This document shows positions 1 to 7,999 of a stretch of DNA of 21,405 bases, in pieces. A program made the position numbers and the translations under genes. Every line of letters starts with the position of its first letter. Positions within the stretch are counted from its first letter, which is position 1. The notes below the pieces were generated by a model. It searched no databases. It worked only from the letters and a program-made list of their open reading frames with translations, and was not told the origin of the DNA. This stretch comes from Desulfuromonas sp. SDB (lineage in GTDB: Bacteria; SDB-A): NCBI GenBank assembly GCA_001412365.1, contig LKUE01000226.1, forward strand, positions 1 through 21,405, read 5' to 3'.

Positions 1-1
1 T

Positions 2-76
2 TCCACACCTAGTCCCAGAACACTGAAAGAGAAAGTTGCTGCTGCGCAGTTACCACCCTACCCACATAAGAATTGA
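2..76 (+). CDS. Possible C-terminal end of an unidentified plus-strand gene
   Basis: One plus-strand frame is open from the window edge to a TGA at 74-76 and encodes 24 residues ending in AAAQLPPYPHKN. The other plus frame checked (frame 1) meets a stop within the first few codons. The frame would end six bases before the stop codon of the convergent methyltransferase gene, a plausible convergent arrangement. There is no domain signal in so short a piece, and an open frame of 75 bases can occur by chance. No hairpin terminator is visible between the two stops. The family cannot be named. Confidence 0.3.
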   Translation, partial: STPSPRTLKEKVAAAQLPPYPHKN

Positions 77-82
77 CAGGAT

Positions 83-592
83 TTACTGCCACTGCCTGAT
101 CATCTCGTAAACTACCACTGAAAAGGCGGAGGCGACATTTAATGAATTTTTGTATCCGAACATGGGTATCTCCACTATGTAGTCAGCTAGTTCCAATACC
201 CCCTCTCCAATGCCCAATGCTTCATTGCCGCAGACCAGCACTAAATTCCGGGGATAATTTACCTCCCAGATGTTCTTGCTTCTGGTGGTAGTCTCCATTA
301 CTACAATAGGCAGTCCCTGCTGTTTAAGTATTTTTACCGCGGGGAGAGTGTGGATTTCATATCTCCACTGAAGGTATTTTTCCGCCCCCATGGCGGTTTG
401 TTCAATTTTCTTATGGGGGGGGATGGCAGTGGTTCCGCACAGAATTAGCTCTCCTGCCCCTGCAGCATCGGAAGTCCTCATGATTGCTCCTACATTTCGA
501 GCGCTTCTCATGTTGTCTAAAATCACCTTGAACGGTTTCCGCTGATAATTACCACGGTGACCGTCTCCTCTTCTTATGGATATTCCAGTCAT
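83..592 (-). CDS. SPOUT-family (TrmH/SpoU-type) RNA 2'-O-ribose methyltransferase
   Basis: A 169-residue protein with the three SPOUT motifs. Motif 1 is NMRSARNVGAIMRT at residues 27-40, with the conserved Asn and Arg. Motif 2 is LVCGNEALGIGEG at 119-131 and motif 3 is IPMFGYKNSLNVASAF from 142; together these form the knotted SAM-binding site. The family methylates the 2'-OH of a ribose in tRNA or rRNA using SAM. The protein lacks the long N-terminal RNA-binding domain of RlmB-type enzymes, so it is a minimal catalytic domain and its target base cannot be told. Its ATG overlaps the stop of the upstream gene as ATGA (589-592), and no clear Shine-Dalgarno precedes it, so translation is probably coupled. 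It is the last gene of the minus-strand operon. Family assignment is firm, substrate unknown. Confidence 0.85.
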   Translation of the reverse strand: MTGISIRRGDGHRGNYQRKPFKVILDNMRSARNVGAIMRTSDAAGAGELILCGTTAIPPHKKIEQTAMGAEKYLQWRYEIHTLPAVKILKQQGLPIVVMETTTRSKNIWEVNYPRNLVLVCGNEALGIGEGVLELADYIVEIPMFGYKNSLNVASAFSVVVYEMIRQWQ

Positions 593-1578
593 TGTGGTGA
601 TAGTTTAAAATATTGATGAAGGTAATCCCATTCCTGCTGATCAGTAGTCCAGTCGGCGTAGATTGAAATACCCAGGTAATAACTTTGATTTGCATGATCT
701 AATCCGCCGGAAATTCCGTTTAGAGCATGAACAAGATTTTCTACCCGGGGATTAAAACTTTTCTTTTCGTCTTCATAACTGGGAATCCCAATTAATACCG
801 GCTTATGGGCAGAGTGAGTAAGCTGGACTAATTCCAGGGCAATAAAAAGCTGATAAAGCCAAACCTGCTGAATTCCGGTATCATAGAGCATGGCTACATT
901 ATAATCGGTATAACCGGAAACTTCCCGGTAATATCCTGGAGTCCACAATCCACTTACTGAAAAAATCTGAGCTCCCAGATGAAAAGCTTTTCCTAAAGAA
1001 ATTTTAGGACAGGCAACGCTGAGGATTTTATCTTCACCCAGTGAATCTCTGATTTCCGCCAGCAACAGCAGAAAGTATTCATCTTGATTGTAAATTGGTT
1101 CGATATCAAGATGAATTCCATCAAAACCTAATTCTATCATTTCCGCTGAAGTGGAGGCGATATTGGATCTTACTCCGGAATCACTTATATCTAATCTGCC
1201 ACCTCCTCTCTTTTCAATTTGTCCAATCCATGCCTGTACGCTTACCAGCTCCGCATAATCAGATTTAATTATATTGATAAAATCAGAGGCATAGGGATAC
1301 CGGTGGGAAGGAATATTTCCATCAGCATTCAAAGGTCCGGCATGAGCGAAAACATGATATATCCTGGTTTTTCTCAGGTTTTCAATTAAACTGTCCACCT
1401 TTAGCGGTGCCACCGGCTCTCCCACCCACCTGTGGGACAGCCAGATCCCATTTTCACCTTGATATATAAGAGTTTTATTTCTGTGATCAATGCTGATAAA
1501 CAGCATTCCTACCGCCACTACCCCCAGTGATATCAAAACCAGTAAAACTTTTAAAATAAACTTCAACTGCACTTTCAC
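589..1578 (-). CDS. Membrane-anchored GH18-like TIM-barrel protein of unknown function
   Basis: A 329-residue protein starting with GTG at 1576-1578. Residues 7-29 are one hydrophobic segment after a short basic N-terminus, so it is probably an uncleaved anchor with the rest outside the membrane. Residues 151-161, GFDGIHLDIEP, resemble the catalytic strand of GH18 glycosidases (consensus DGxDxDxE). D153, D158 and E160 are kept, but the middle Asp is His156. Such barrels occur in chitinase-like and peptidoglycan-associated hydrolases. The substrate is unknown, and loss of the middle Asp leaves activity uncertain. The gene starts 22 bases after ahcY and overlaps the methyltransferase gene by 4 bases. 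The Shine-Dalgarno is weak, and a second GTG two codons in is an alternative start. The fold is inferred from one motif and overall composition. Confidence 0.6.
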   Translation of the reverse strand: MKVQLKFILKVLLVLISLGVVAVGMLFISIDHRNKTLIYQGENGIWLSHRWVGEPVAPLKVDSLIENLRKTRIYHVFAHAGPLNADGNIPSHRYPYASDFINIIKSDYAELVSVQAWIGQIEKRGGGRLDISDSGVRSNIASTSAEMIELGFDGIHLDIEPIYNQDEYFLLLLAEIRDSLGEDKILSVACPKISLGKAFHLGAQIFSVSGLWTPGYYREVSGYTDYNVAMLYDTGIQQVWLYQLFIALELVQLTHSAHKPVLIGIPSYEDEKKSFNPRVENLVHALNGISGGLDHANQSYYLGISIYADWTTDQQEWDYLHQYFKLSPQ

Positions 1579-1600
1579 TTCATCAGAATTCTTATCTCAA

Positions 1601-3010
1601 TTAATACCGGTAATGTTCAGGTTTGTAAGGTCCTACCACCGGATAACCGATATACTCAGCTTGCTGGGGAGTCATCACCGTAAGTTTTATTCCTAGCTGA
1701 TCAAGATGCAGCCGGGCTACCTCTTCATCTAATTTCTTAGGCAGGCGGTAAACTCCAATTTCATAATTTTTAGTCCACAGATCAATTTGAGCCAGTACCT
1801 GATTGGTAAAGGAATTACTCATTACAAAAGAAGGATGTCCGGTGCCGCAGCCCAGATTTACCAATCTGCCCTGGGCTAATAAGATAATGGAATGTCCCTG
1901 GGAAAAGAAATACTGGTCCACCTGCGGTTTTATGTTAACTCTTTTGATACCCGGCCATTGTTCCAGCTTTTCCACCTGAATTTCATTGTCAAAATGACCG
2001 ATATTGCAGACTATGCTCTGGTCTTTCATTTTTGACATATGCTCAGCAGTGATCACATCGCAATTTCCGGTGGTGGTGACATAAATATTGCCGATTGGCA
2101 ATACTTGTTCCACCGTTTTCACCTCATACCCCTCCATGGATGCCTGCAGGGCGCAAATCGGATCTATTTCGGTAACAATAACCCTGGCTCCGAAATTTCT
2201 CATGGACTGGGCGCAACCCTTCCCCACATCTCCATAACCGCATACTACCACTACTTTTCCTGCCAGCATCACATCGGTAGCTCTTTTAATTCCATCTGCC
2301 AGGGACTCCCTGCAGCCGTACAGATTATCAAATTTTGATTTAGTCACGGAGTCATTTACATTAATTGCGGGAAAAAGCAATTTATTCTGGGATTTCATCT
2401 GATAGAGCCGGTGAACTCCGGTAGTAGTTTCCTCGGATACTCCCCGGATATTTTCTGCAGTGCGGTGCCATCGCCGGGGATCTTCCTGGGCAATAATCTT
2501 CAATCTTTCCATTAACTTCTTTTCATCTTGACCGGAAGCACTCTTTTCCAATAGTTTTGGATCTTCTTCTCCCTGATAACCCAAATGCACCATTAAAGTG
2601 GCATCTCCTCCGTCATCCACAATCAAATCCGGATAACCGTTATCAAATTTCAACGCCTGGGAGCAGCACCACCAATATTCTTCTAAACTCTCCCCTTTCC
2701 AGGCAAATACCGGAATTCCCTTGGAAGCCAGATATGCGGCGGCATGATCCTGGGTGGAAAATATATTGCAGCTGGACCAGCGGATATCAGCTCCCAGTTC
2801 AATTAAAGTCTCAATTAGCACCGCAGTTTGTACAGTTAGGTGAAGACTCCCAGAAATTTTTGCATTTTTTAAAGGTTGCTGGGATCCGTACTTCTTTCTC
2901 AATGCCATTAAACCAGGCATTTCTTTCTCTGCAATTCTTACTTCTTTCTCCCCCCACTCCGCCAGGGAAAGATCCGCTACTTTAAAGGGAAGTTCATTAT
3001 CAGTTTTCAA
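1601..3010 (-). CDS. ahcY: S-adenosylhomocysteine hydrolase (adenosylhomocysteinase)
   Basis: This NAD-dependent enzyme splits S-adenosylhomocysteine into adenosine and homocysteine, removing the inhibitory product of SAM-dependent methylation. Visible features are the substrate-domain strand [39 protein letters not shown], the NAD-binding loop GYGDVGKG and the conserved C-terminal tail KPEHYRY. A roughly 40-residue insert (around [15 protein letters not shown]) marks the long form found in many bacteria and plants. I start it at TTG 3008-3010, because GGAGG lies five bases upstream on the minus strand; this gives 469 residues. A longer reading from TTG at 3031 would put that ribosome binding site inside the gene. 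It sits between the aminotransferase gene (23-base gap) and the GH18-like gene. The SAM methyltransferase in the same operon is a possible but generic link. Confidence 0.96.
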   Translation of the reverse strand: MKTDNELPFKVADLSLAEWGEKEVRIAEKEMPGLMALRKKYGSQQPLKNAKISGSLHLTVQTAVLIETLIELGADIRWSSCNIFSTQDHAAAYLASKGIPVFAWKGESLEEYWWCCSQALKFDNGYPDLIVDDGGDATLMVHLGYQGEEDPKLLEKSASGQDEKKLMERLKIIAQEDPRRWHRTAENIRGVSEETTTGVHRLYQMKSQNKLLFPAINVNDSVTKSKFDNLYGCRESLADGIKRATDVMLAGKVVVVCGYGDVGKGCAQSMRNFGARVIVTEIDPICALQASMEGYEVKTVEQVLPIGNIYVTTTGNCDVITAEHMSKMKDQSIVCNIGHFDNEIQVEKLEQWPGIKRVNIKPQVDQYFFSQGHSIILLAQGRLVNLGCGTGHPSFVMSNSFTNQVLAQIDLWTKNYEIGVYRLPKKLDEEVARLHLDQLGIKLTVMTPQQAEYIGYPVVGPYKPEHYRY

Positions 3011-3020
3011 GGTTTCCTCC
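3008..3020 (-). promoter_or_regulatory. Ribosome binding site deciding the TTG start of ahcY
   Basis: Read on the minus strand, GGAGG (plus positions 3016-3020) is followed by five bases and then TTG at 3010-3008. The spacing suits initiation there and argues against the upstream in-frame TTG at 3031. Confidence 0.75.
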
Positions 3021-3033
3021 TGTAATAACAATT

Positions 3034-4194
3034 TTATTTTGTCTGGTTCATCAATGTCCTCACCACCTCACATAACAATTCCAATCCCTCACCTAAAGTA
3101 TTCTTATCAATAACCAAAGGGGGCAGTAATCTCACCAAATCCTCCCCCAATGTATTTATCAGCATTTTCCGTTCAAAACATTTCTGTTTAATACTCAACG
3201 AATTAACCGGAGTCTTCACTCCTATCATCAATCCTTTTCCCCTGACCACACAGGAAGGAGGTAAATTTTTCTGCAGAAAATTCCGGGCATATTTTCCTAA
3301 TTGCTCCACCTGCTCCATCAAAGCTTTATTGATTTTAGATAAAACCACCATGGCTGCAGAAAGAGCCAGAGGATTGGGAGCAAAGGTGGAACCATGATCT
3401 CCGGGTTTAAATATGTGTTTGTATTCTTCTGAAATCAACACTGCCCCCAGGGGCAATCCCCCTCCCAGCGCTTTGGCAATGGTGATGATATCCGGCTGGA
3501 AGTTATAATGCTGAAAGGCGAAAAATTTACCAGTCCTGCCTAAACCAGACTGGATCTCATCGGCTACGATGCAAAATTTAAATTTCTCTCTGGATTTATC
3601 CAGTAGATCAATTATATGCGGGTCAACTTCAACTACTCCCCCCGCTCCCTGGATGAATTCAAGAATTACCCCGGATATCTCCGAACCATGCTTTTTTAGG
3701 AAACCGGAAACTAATTCAGAATCATGAAACGGCAATATTTTAACATTGGGAACCAACGGTTTAAAATCCCGGGTGATCACAGATTTTCCGGTAATAGAAA
3801 GAGAACCCATAGTTCTGCCGTGAAAACTCTTTTCAAAAGCCACCACTATTTTTTTGGAGGGATCATTTTTCCTCAATAATTTAATAGCTGCTTCATTAGC
3901 TTCTGTTCCTGAATTGGAAAAGATAACTCCTCCTCCCGGGTCGAAATGGGAACAGAGCTTTTGAGCAACTTTTTCCGCCTGGGGATCAACAAAAAAATTG
4001 GAAAGGTGGATGTAGCGGTTTAATTTTTCAGAAATTGCTGTCTGCACATCCTCATCACCATAACCTAAAACATTAACTCCTATTCCTGAAAACATATCCA
4101 GATAGCCATTCCCTTCAACATCATAGATATAACATCCCTGCCCATGAGAAATTTCCATATCAAAAGGAGAATATAATTTTACTAAATTACTCAT
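3034..4194 (-). CDS. Class III PLP aminotransferase, probably acting on N-acetyl-diaminopimelate
   Basis: A 386-residue fold-type I aminotransferase of the acetylornithine (ArgD) family. It has [17 protein letters not shown] at 93-109 (phosphate binding), SFHGRTMG at 123-130, [12 protein letters not shown] at 211-222 with D212 for the pyridine nitrogen, and the Schiff-base lysine K241 in [14 protein letters not shown]. By sequence alone it could be acetylornithine, succinyl-DAP or another omega-amino acid aminotransferase. Context favours lysine/cell-wall synthesis: its ATG overlaps the 3' end of dapH by 8 bases (4187-4194), so the two are co-translated. DapH makes N-acetyl-2-amino-6-oxopimelate, and the next enzyme is an aminotransferase. 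In Bacillus that step is done by a class I enzyme, so a class III enzyme here would be a substitution. It might also serve arginine synthesis; no arg genes are in the window. Confidence 0.85.
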   Translation of the reverse strand: MSNLVKLYSPFDMEISHGQGCYIYDVEGNGYLDMFSGIGVNVLGYGDEDVQTAISEKLNRYIHLSNFFVDPQAEKVAQKLCSHFDPGGGVIFSNSGTEANEAAIKLLRKNDPSKKIVVAFEKSFHGRTMGSLSITGKSVITRDFKPLVPNVKILPFHDSELVSGFLKKHGSEISGVILEFIQGAGGVVEVDPHIIDLLDKSREKFKFCIVADEIQSGLGRTGKFFAFQHYNFQPDIITIAKALGGGLPLGAVLISEEYKHIFKPGDHGSTFAPNPLALSAAMVVLSKINKALMEQVEQLGKYARNFLQKNLPPSCVVRGKGLMIGVKTPVNSLSIKQKCFERKMLINTLGEDLVRLLPPLVIDKNTLGEGLELLCEVVRTLMNQTK

Positions 4195-4891
4195 TTAAAT
4201 TTCTAAGAGCATTGACAATTTTAGATTTACCTGCAGTTTTCTCATCCACCATTTTAATAACCTTGGCGGGAACACCGGCAACCACTGAATGAGGGGGAAC
4301 TTTTTCAATTACCACTGCTCCTGCCGCCACTACCGATTGCTCACCAACTGTAATTCCTTCCAGGATCACCGCGTTAGCTCCTATTAAAACCCTGTCTTCA
4401 ATTACTACCGGAACTGCTGATGGCGGTTCAATAACTCCGGCAATTACCGCCCCTGCTCCAATGTGGCAATCCTTGCCAATAATTGCCCTTCCCCCCACCA
4501 CTGCATTCATATCAATCATGGTTCCTGCTCCGATCTCCGCTCCAATATTGATTACCGCCCCCATCATCACCACCACTCCCTTGCCAATTTCCACTCCCTC
4601 CCTGATAACTGCCCCCGGTTCTATTCTAGCCTGATACCTGGTCAGATCGGCAAGAGGTATGGCTGAATTACGGCTGTTGATTTCCAACTCATAATCAAAA
4701 ATAACTTCAGCATTATCAGCTAAAATCCTGCTGATTTCCTTCCATTCTCCAACTGCCATTCCGAAAAATTTATTGCCAAAATACTTCACCTTATCAAAGC
4801 GCACCTTATCCAGGCGTCCCGAAATGTACAGCTTCACCCTAGTCTTTTTGGGACTAGATGAAATTAGTTTAATAATTTGCTCAGCATCCAT
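4187..4891 (-). CDS. dapH: 2,3,4,5-Tetrahydropyridine-2,6-dicarboxylate N-acetyltransferase
   Basis: It acetylates tetrahydrodipicolinate with acetyl-CoA in the acetylase branch of the diaminopimelate/lysine pathway. The N-terminal start [10 protein letters not shown] is typical of DapH. The C-terminal half is a left-handed beta-helix of hexapeptide repeats, roughly residues 85-205, including [20 protein letters not shown], the loop [17 protein letters not shown] and [12 protein letters not shown] start it at ATG 4889-4891 (234 residues, close to the Bacillus enzyme), because AAGGGG lies six bases upstream on the minus strand. A longer open frame to 5017 would run through the promoter region and over the divergent gene. 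It is the first gene of the minus-strand operon and overlaps the aminotransferase gene by 8 bases. Confidence 0.95.
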   Translation of the reverse strand: MDAEQIIKLISSSPKKTRVKLYISGRLDKVRFDKVKYFGNKFFGMAVGEWKEISRILADNAEVIFDYELEINSRNSAIPLADLTRYQARIEPGAVIREGVEIGKGVVVMMGAVINIGAEIGAGTMIDMNAVVGGRAIIGKDCHIGAGAVIAGVIEPPSAVPVVIEDRVLIGANAVILEGITVGEQSVVAAGAVVIEKVPPHSVVAGVPAKVIKMVDEKTAGKSKIVNALRNLNE

Positions 4892-4901
4892 AGTATACCC
4901 C

Positions 4902-4930
4902 TTGACTTTTAAGGTGAGAGTATATAGTAT
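4902..4930 (+). promoter_or_regulatory. Sigma-A-type promoter for the zinc-ribbon/scpA operon
   Basis: A -35 TTGACT (4902-4907) and a -10 TAGTAT (4925-4930) with a 17-base spacer. A slightly better -10, TATAGT at 4923-4928, would have a 15-base spacer. Transcription would start near 4937, and GGAGG at 4963-4967 precedes ATG 4973. Confidence 0.55.
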
Positions 4931-4947
4931 CATTTCAGGACAATCAA
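4919..4947 (-). promoter_or_regulatory. Sigma-A-type promoter for the dapH operon
   Basis: On the minus strand, a -35 TTGATT (plus 4942-4947) and a -10 TATACT (plus 4919-4924) are separated by exactly 17 bases. Transcription would start near 4912, giving a leader of about 20 bases with AAGGGG before the dapH ATG. It overlaps the divergent promoter at 4902-4930. Confidence 0.6.
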
Positions 4948-4972
4948 CATTAATTATTCTACGGAGGTTTCC

Positions 4973-7273
4973 ATGGCAGGAAATGAAGATGTGCCTATTT
5001 GTCCGGATTGCGGTCATTTAACACGATATATTCCATCAAAGAATTCATATTGGTGCACTAATTGCAGTAAATTTATAGATGTACAAGATAACAGTTCACC
5101 TTCCCCCTCTAATCAACCTGGTGAACCTGCAGAAGAAACTTCCGCAGACCAAACCGATGTTTGTCCCAAATGCGGTAACCAGCCCAGGTACATCCAGCAA
5201 TATGACCGGTACTGGTGTGAACACTGCTCCGAATACCTCCCCGAGGAATTCGGCAAAACCCACCCCGAATTAGCCAGTGCAGATGATCAAACTCTACAAG
5301 AGACTTCAGTTGCTGCTGAAGTTCAGCAAGAATCAGAACAAGCTGTGGATGTACAGAAGGAAACTGCAACTGAACAACCAGAGGCAGCTGAAACCTCCCC
5401 GGAAACTGAAATTGAATTGCCATCAGAACCTGTAGCTGAAACAAATAACCCACCTGAAGTTGAATCACCGCGGGAAACCCCGGAATTAATTTGTCCACAA
5501 TGTGGAAATAAAGTCAGGTATTTAGAACAGTATGACCGGTACTGGTGTGATACCTGTACTGAATATATGGCTCCTGATTTCGGCACCGAAGAATATCTTT
5601 CAGCTGAAACTGAATCTTCCCCCAGCCAGCATATTCCGGATAAAGGTCAAACCAAATTAATCTGTCCAAATTGCGGCAATGAGGTTCGTTACCTTCCGCA
5701 ATATGAGCGATACTGGTGTGACAGCTGTGCTGATTACATGTCTCCTGATTTCGGGAAAACCGACTCTGAACCTCAACCCGACCTGACTCCTCAAACTGAA
5801 GATATCATTCCTCAGGAAGCAATTAGCGAAAAAACCGGGCAGACATTAACCTGCCCCCAATGTCAGAGTCAATTGAGATATGTTGAATTATATGACAAGT
5901 ACTGGTGCGATAACTGTGCTAAATATATTGAAATTGAAACCCCTGTATCCGATGAATCTGAACTGCCAATTACTCCTGATCAAGAAACTGAACCCATCCC
6001 GGAATCTGAAACTTCACTCATCGAGGATATTGATGTTAAATCACTTGATTCTGAAAGTATAGATAATCTTGATCAGGAAATTGAAATTCCCCAGCAGCCC
6101 TCAGTGGAGGAGGAACAGACTGAACCTTCCCCGAAAATATCTTTTACTCCGCCAGAGGAGCCGATTCCAGAACACCCCCCCCAGGAGCAAGAACTTGATG
6201 AAAATTTTGAGGGAGAGGTGATAATTTGCCCTAAATGCGGACATGTTACCAGATATGTTGAAGCTTATGACCGTTATTGGTGCGATAACTGTTCTGAATA
6301 TCTTACTCCGGAATCCAGTGAAGAAGCCCAACCTCCCGACCAGGATCAAGAGCTTGAGCAACAGGAGATTGAGCCGGAGCTGGAGGAACCGGAAGTTGAA
6401 TACACTCCCGAAGACGAGGAACTGTTTAAATCACTGGAATCGGATGTTCTGAATCCTGAGGATATGGAAACTCAAGAAATTGAGCAGGAAGCTTCTACTC
6501 CCTCAGCTCAGCCTGAGACAACCGAACCCCCGCCGGAGCTCCCGGAAAAACAGGAACAGGCTCTTCTCTGCCCCAAATGCGATCAACCAGTTAGATACGT
6601 AGAACAATACGACCGTTTCTGGTGCGACCATTGTTCAGAGTACATGCCGGTGGAATTCGGCAAATCCGCTCAGACTGCATCAGCAGAAAGTCCATCAACC
6701 CCTCCTTCTTCCGGTGCTGAATTGGTTTGTCCTGACTGCGGAAATGATGTTGTATTTAACCAGCAGTATGAACGTTATTGGTGTGAAATTTGCAAAAAAT
6801 ATATGCCTTTGGATTTCGGAGAGGAAGAAGTTTACATTGAAGCAGCCCAGTCTATTCAAAGTGAAGAGGAAGAATCTGAACCCGAACAACCTGAACAAGA
6901 AATCTCCGCTGACATTAATATTCAACATGATGTTACCCCGGAAGTACCTGAATCCGAACAATCAATTGAAAATACCTATTCAGAACAACTAATTACACCG
7001 ATTCAATCCGGGGAACAGTCTCTTGCCCAGGAAACTGCTGAAAAAGAACTGCTCTGCCCGGAATGTTCATCAACTCTCCGCTTCATTGAACAATATCAAC
7101 GGTATTGGTGTGATAATTGCTCAAAATATATGCCTGCTGATTTCGGCATCCAGGCAAAAAAGAAGTATTTTTGTCCTAAATGCGGAGTAGAACTAGCTCG
7201 ATGCCATCCTTGTAAGAAATACTGGTGCCAACAATGTGATCAATGTTACTCACCAGACCAACTGTCAGGCTAG
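4973..7273 (+). CDS. Protein with ten zinc ribbons separated by acidic disordered linkers, function unknown
   Basis: A 766-residue cytoplasmic protein without signal peptide or membrane segment. It holds ten copies of one module, each with exact spacing C-x2-C-x14-C-x2-C. First and last Cys are at 10/31, 64/85, 174/195, 231/252, 294/315, 419/440, 533/554, 586/607, 695/716 and 734/755. The module consensus is CPxCGxxVRY, then [14 protein letters not shown], often ending in PDFG. Linkers of 17 to about 103 residues are rich in Glu, Pro, Gln, Ser and Thr with almost no basic or bulky residues, so probably disordered. Single ribbons with this RYxxQYxRYWC look are common as accessory domains and may bind nucleic acid or protein; a ten-fold array is not a family I recognise. 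The protein should bind ten Zn2+ (or Fe). GGAGG sits five bases before ATG 4973, and scpA follows after 15 bases. Confidence 0.85.
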   Translation: MAGNEDVPICPDCGHLTRYIPSKNSYWCTNCSKFIDVQDNSSPSPSNQPGEPAEETSADQTDVCPKCGNQPRYIQQYDRYWCEHCSEYLPEEFGKTHPELASADDQTLQETSVAAEVQQESEQAVDVQKETATEQPEAAETSPETEIELPSEPVAETNNPPEVESPRETPELICPQCGNKVRYLEQYDRYWCDTCTEYMAPDFGTEEYLSAETESSPSQHIPDKGQTKLICPNCGNEVRYLPQYERYWCDSCADYMSPDFGKTDSEPQPDLTPQTEDIIPQEAISEKTGQTLTCPQCQSQLRYVELYDKYWCDNCAKYIEIETPVSDESELPITPDQETEPIPESETSLIEDIDVKSLDSESIDNLDQEIEIPQQPSVEEEQTEPSPKISFTPPEEPIPEHPPQEQELDENFEGEVIICPKCGHVTRYVEAYDRYWCDNCSEYLTPESSEEAQPPDQDQELEQQEIEPELEEPEVEYTPEDEELFKSLESDVLNPEDMETQEIEQEASTPSAQPETTEPPPELPEKQEQALLCPKCDQPVRYVEQYDRFWCDHCSEYMPVEFGKSAQTASAESPSTPPSSGAELVCPDCGNDVVFNQQYERYWCEICKKYMPLDFGEEEVYIEAAQSIQSEEEESEPEQPEQEISADINIQHDVTPEVPESEQSIENTYSEQLITPIQSGEQSLAQETAEKELLCPECSSTLRFIEQYQRYWCDNCSKYMPADFGIQAKKKYFCPKCGVELARCHPCKKYWCQQCDQCYSPDQLSG
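5000..7237 (+). repeat. Ten-fold in-frame repeat coding for zinc-ribbon modules
   Basis: The 66-base core of each module begins at 5000, 5162, 5492, 5663, 5852, 6227, 6569, 6728, 7055 and 7172. The copies are diverged, but some share exact stretches: the 20-base string tatgaccggtactggtgtga occurs at 5201-5220 and again at 5531-5550. The spacing is irregular and the frame is kept, so this is domain duplication within a gene and not a non-coding array. Confidence 0.85.
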
Positions 7274-7288
7274 TTATACCGGTAATTA

Positions 7289-7999
7289 ATGGGATTTTCA
7301 GTAAAACTAGAAGTATTTGAAGGCCCCCTGGAGCTTTTGTTATATCTGATCAAAAGGGACCGCCTGAATATTTATGAAATCCCTATTGCTCATATTACCA
7401 GCGAATATCTGGGATATATAAAAATGTTGCAGGAATTAGATGTCGAACTAGCCAGCGAGTTTTTAGACATCGCCTCCCTGTTGTTGAGAATAAAAGCCCG
7501 GTCGTTATTACCCCGAACTACCGGTGATCAAGATGAGGACTTGCCTGATCCCCGGGAAGAGTTGACCCAAAAACTGCTGATGTATCAGAAATTTAGGGAA
7601 TTTGCAGATATTCTCCGGCAGCATGAACACCAAGGTCGTCTGATTTATCCAGTATCTATAAATTTCAAAGCGCCCCAAACCGAAGTTAAATCGGTTATGG
7701 ATGTAATCGAGTTAATCAGCGCAGCCAGGGAAGTTAATCAACGGATTAAAGCCCGGTCAGCAATGACTTTTATTTTAAATCTGATCCCCCTGGAGTTGAG
7801 AATTGATCAAATCAGGGAAAAAATTTCCAGATGGAAGCAATCAAAATTCAAATTTGAAAAATTACTGGAAGGCAGAACTGACCGGAACTGGATTATTGTA
7901 AATTTCATTGCAATTCTTGAATTAGCCAAAAATTCACAGATTTCCATAAATCAATCTGATGTTTTCGGAGATATATGGATACAGGTCAAGAATTTTTAA
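7289..7999 (+). CDS. scpA: Segregation and condensation protein A (kleisin subunit of SMC-ScpAB)
   Basis: A 236-residue protein. ScpA bridges the SMC heads and binds ScpB in bacterial condensin, helping to compact and separate chromosomes. The N-terminal signature FEGPLELLLYLI (10-21) is followed by the SMC-neck-binding helices (ELASEFLDIASLLLRIKARSL, residues about 53-73). An acidic loop DQDEDLPDPREEL and a C-terminal winged helix follow, ending in FIAILELAKNSQI. Length is close to the usual 240-260. No scpB follows; the next gene is recJ-like, so scpB must lie elsewhere. The start is ATG 7289, 15 bases after the zinc-ribbon gene, with only a weak ribosome binding site, which suggests coupling or a shared transcript. 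The end overlaps the next gene by 25 bases. Confidence 0.93.
   Translation: MGFSVKLEVFEGPLELLLYLIKRDRLNIYEIPIAHITSEYLGYIKMLQELDVELASEFLDIASLLLRIKARSLLPRTTGDQDEDLPDPREELTQKLLMYQKFREFADILRQHEHQGRLIYPVSINFKAPQTEVKSVMDVIELISAAREVNQRIKARSAMTFILNLIPLELRIDQIREKISRWKQSKFKFEKLLEGRTDRNWIIVNFIAILELAKNSQISINQSDVFGDIWIQVKNF

Noticed and set aside
1-82. tRNA or riboswitch in the left-edge region
   Set aside because: No cloverleaf, T-loop GTTCGA-type stretch or known riboswitch core could be found on either strand.
2557-2985. Open frame of 142 codons on the plus strand
   Set aside because: It is antisense to ahcY, rich in Pro, Leu and Ser as expected for a shadow frame, and has no ribosome site.
4892-5017. 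N-terminal extension of dapH to 5017
   Set aside because: It would run through both promoters into the divergent gene, the extra residues are unlike DapH, and a proper ribosome site precedes ATG 4891.
5109-5498. Minus-strand frames inside the zinc-ribbon gene
   Set aside because: Their odd composition (runs of Gln, Leu and Phe) mirrors the Glu/Pro-rich linkers on the other strand.
5000-7237. CRISPR-like or satellite repeat array
   Set aside because: The repeats are in frame, diverged at third positions and irregularly spaced, and encode zinc ribbons.
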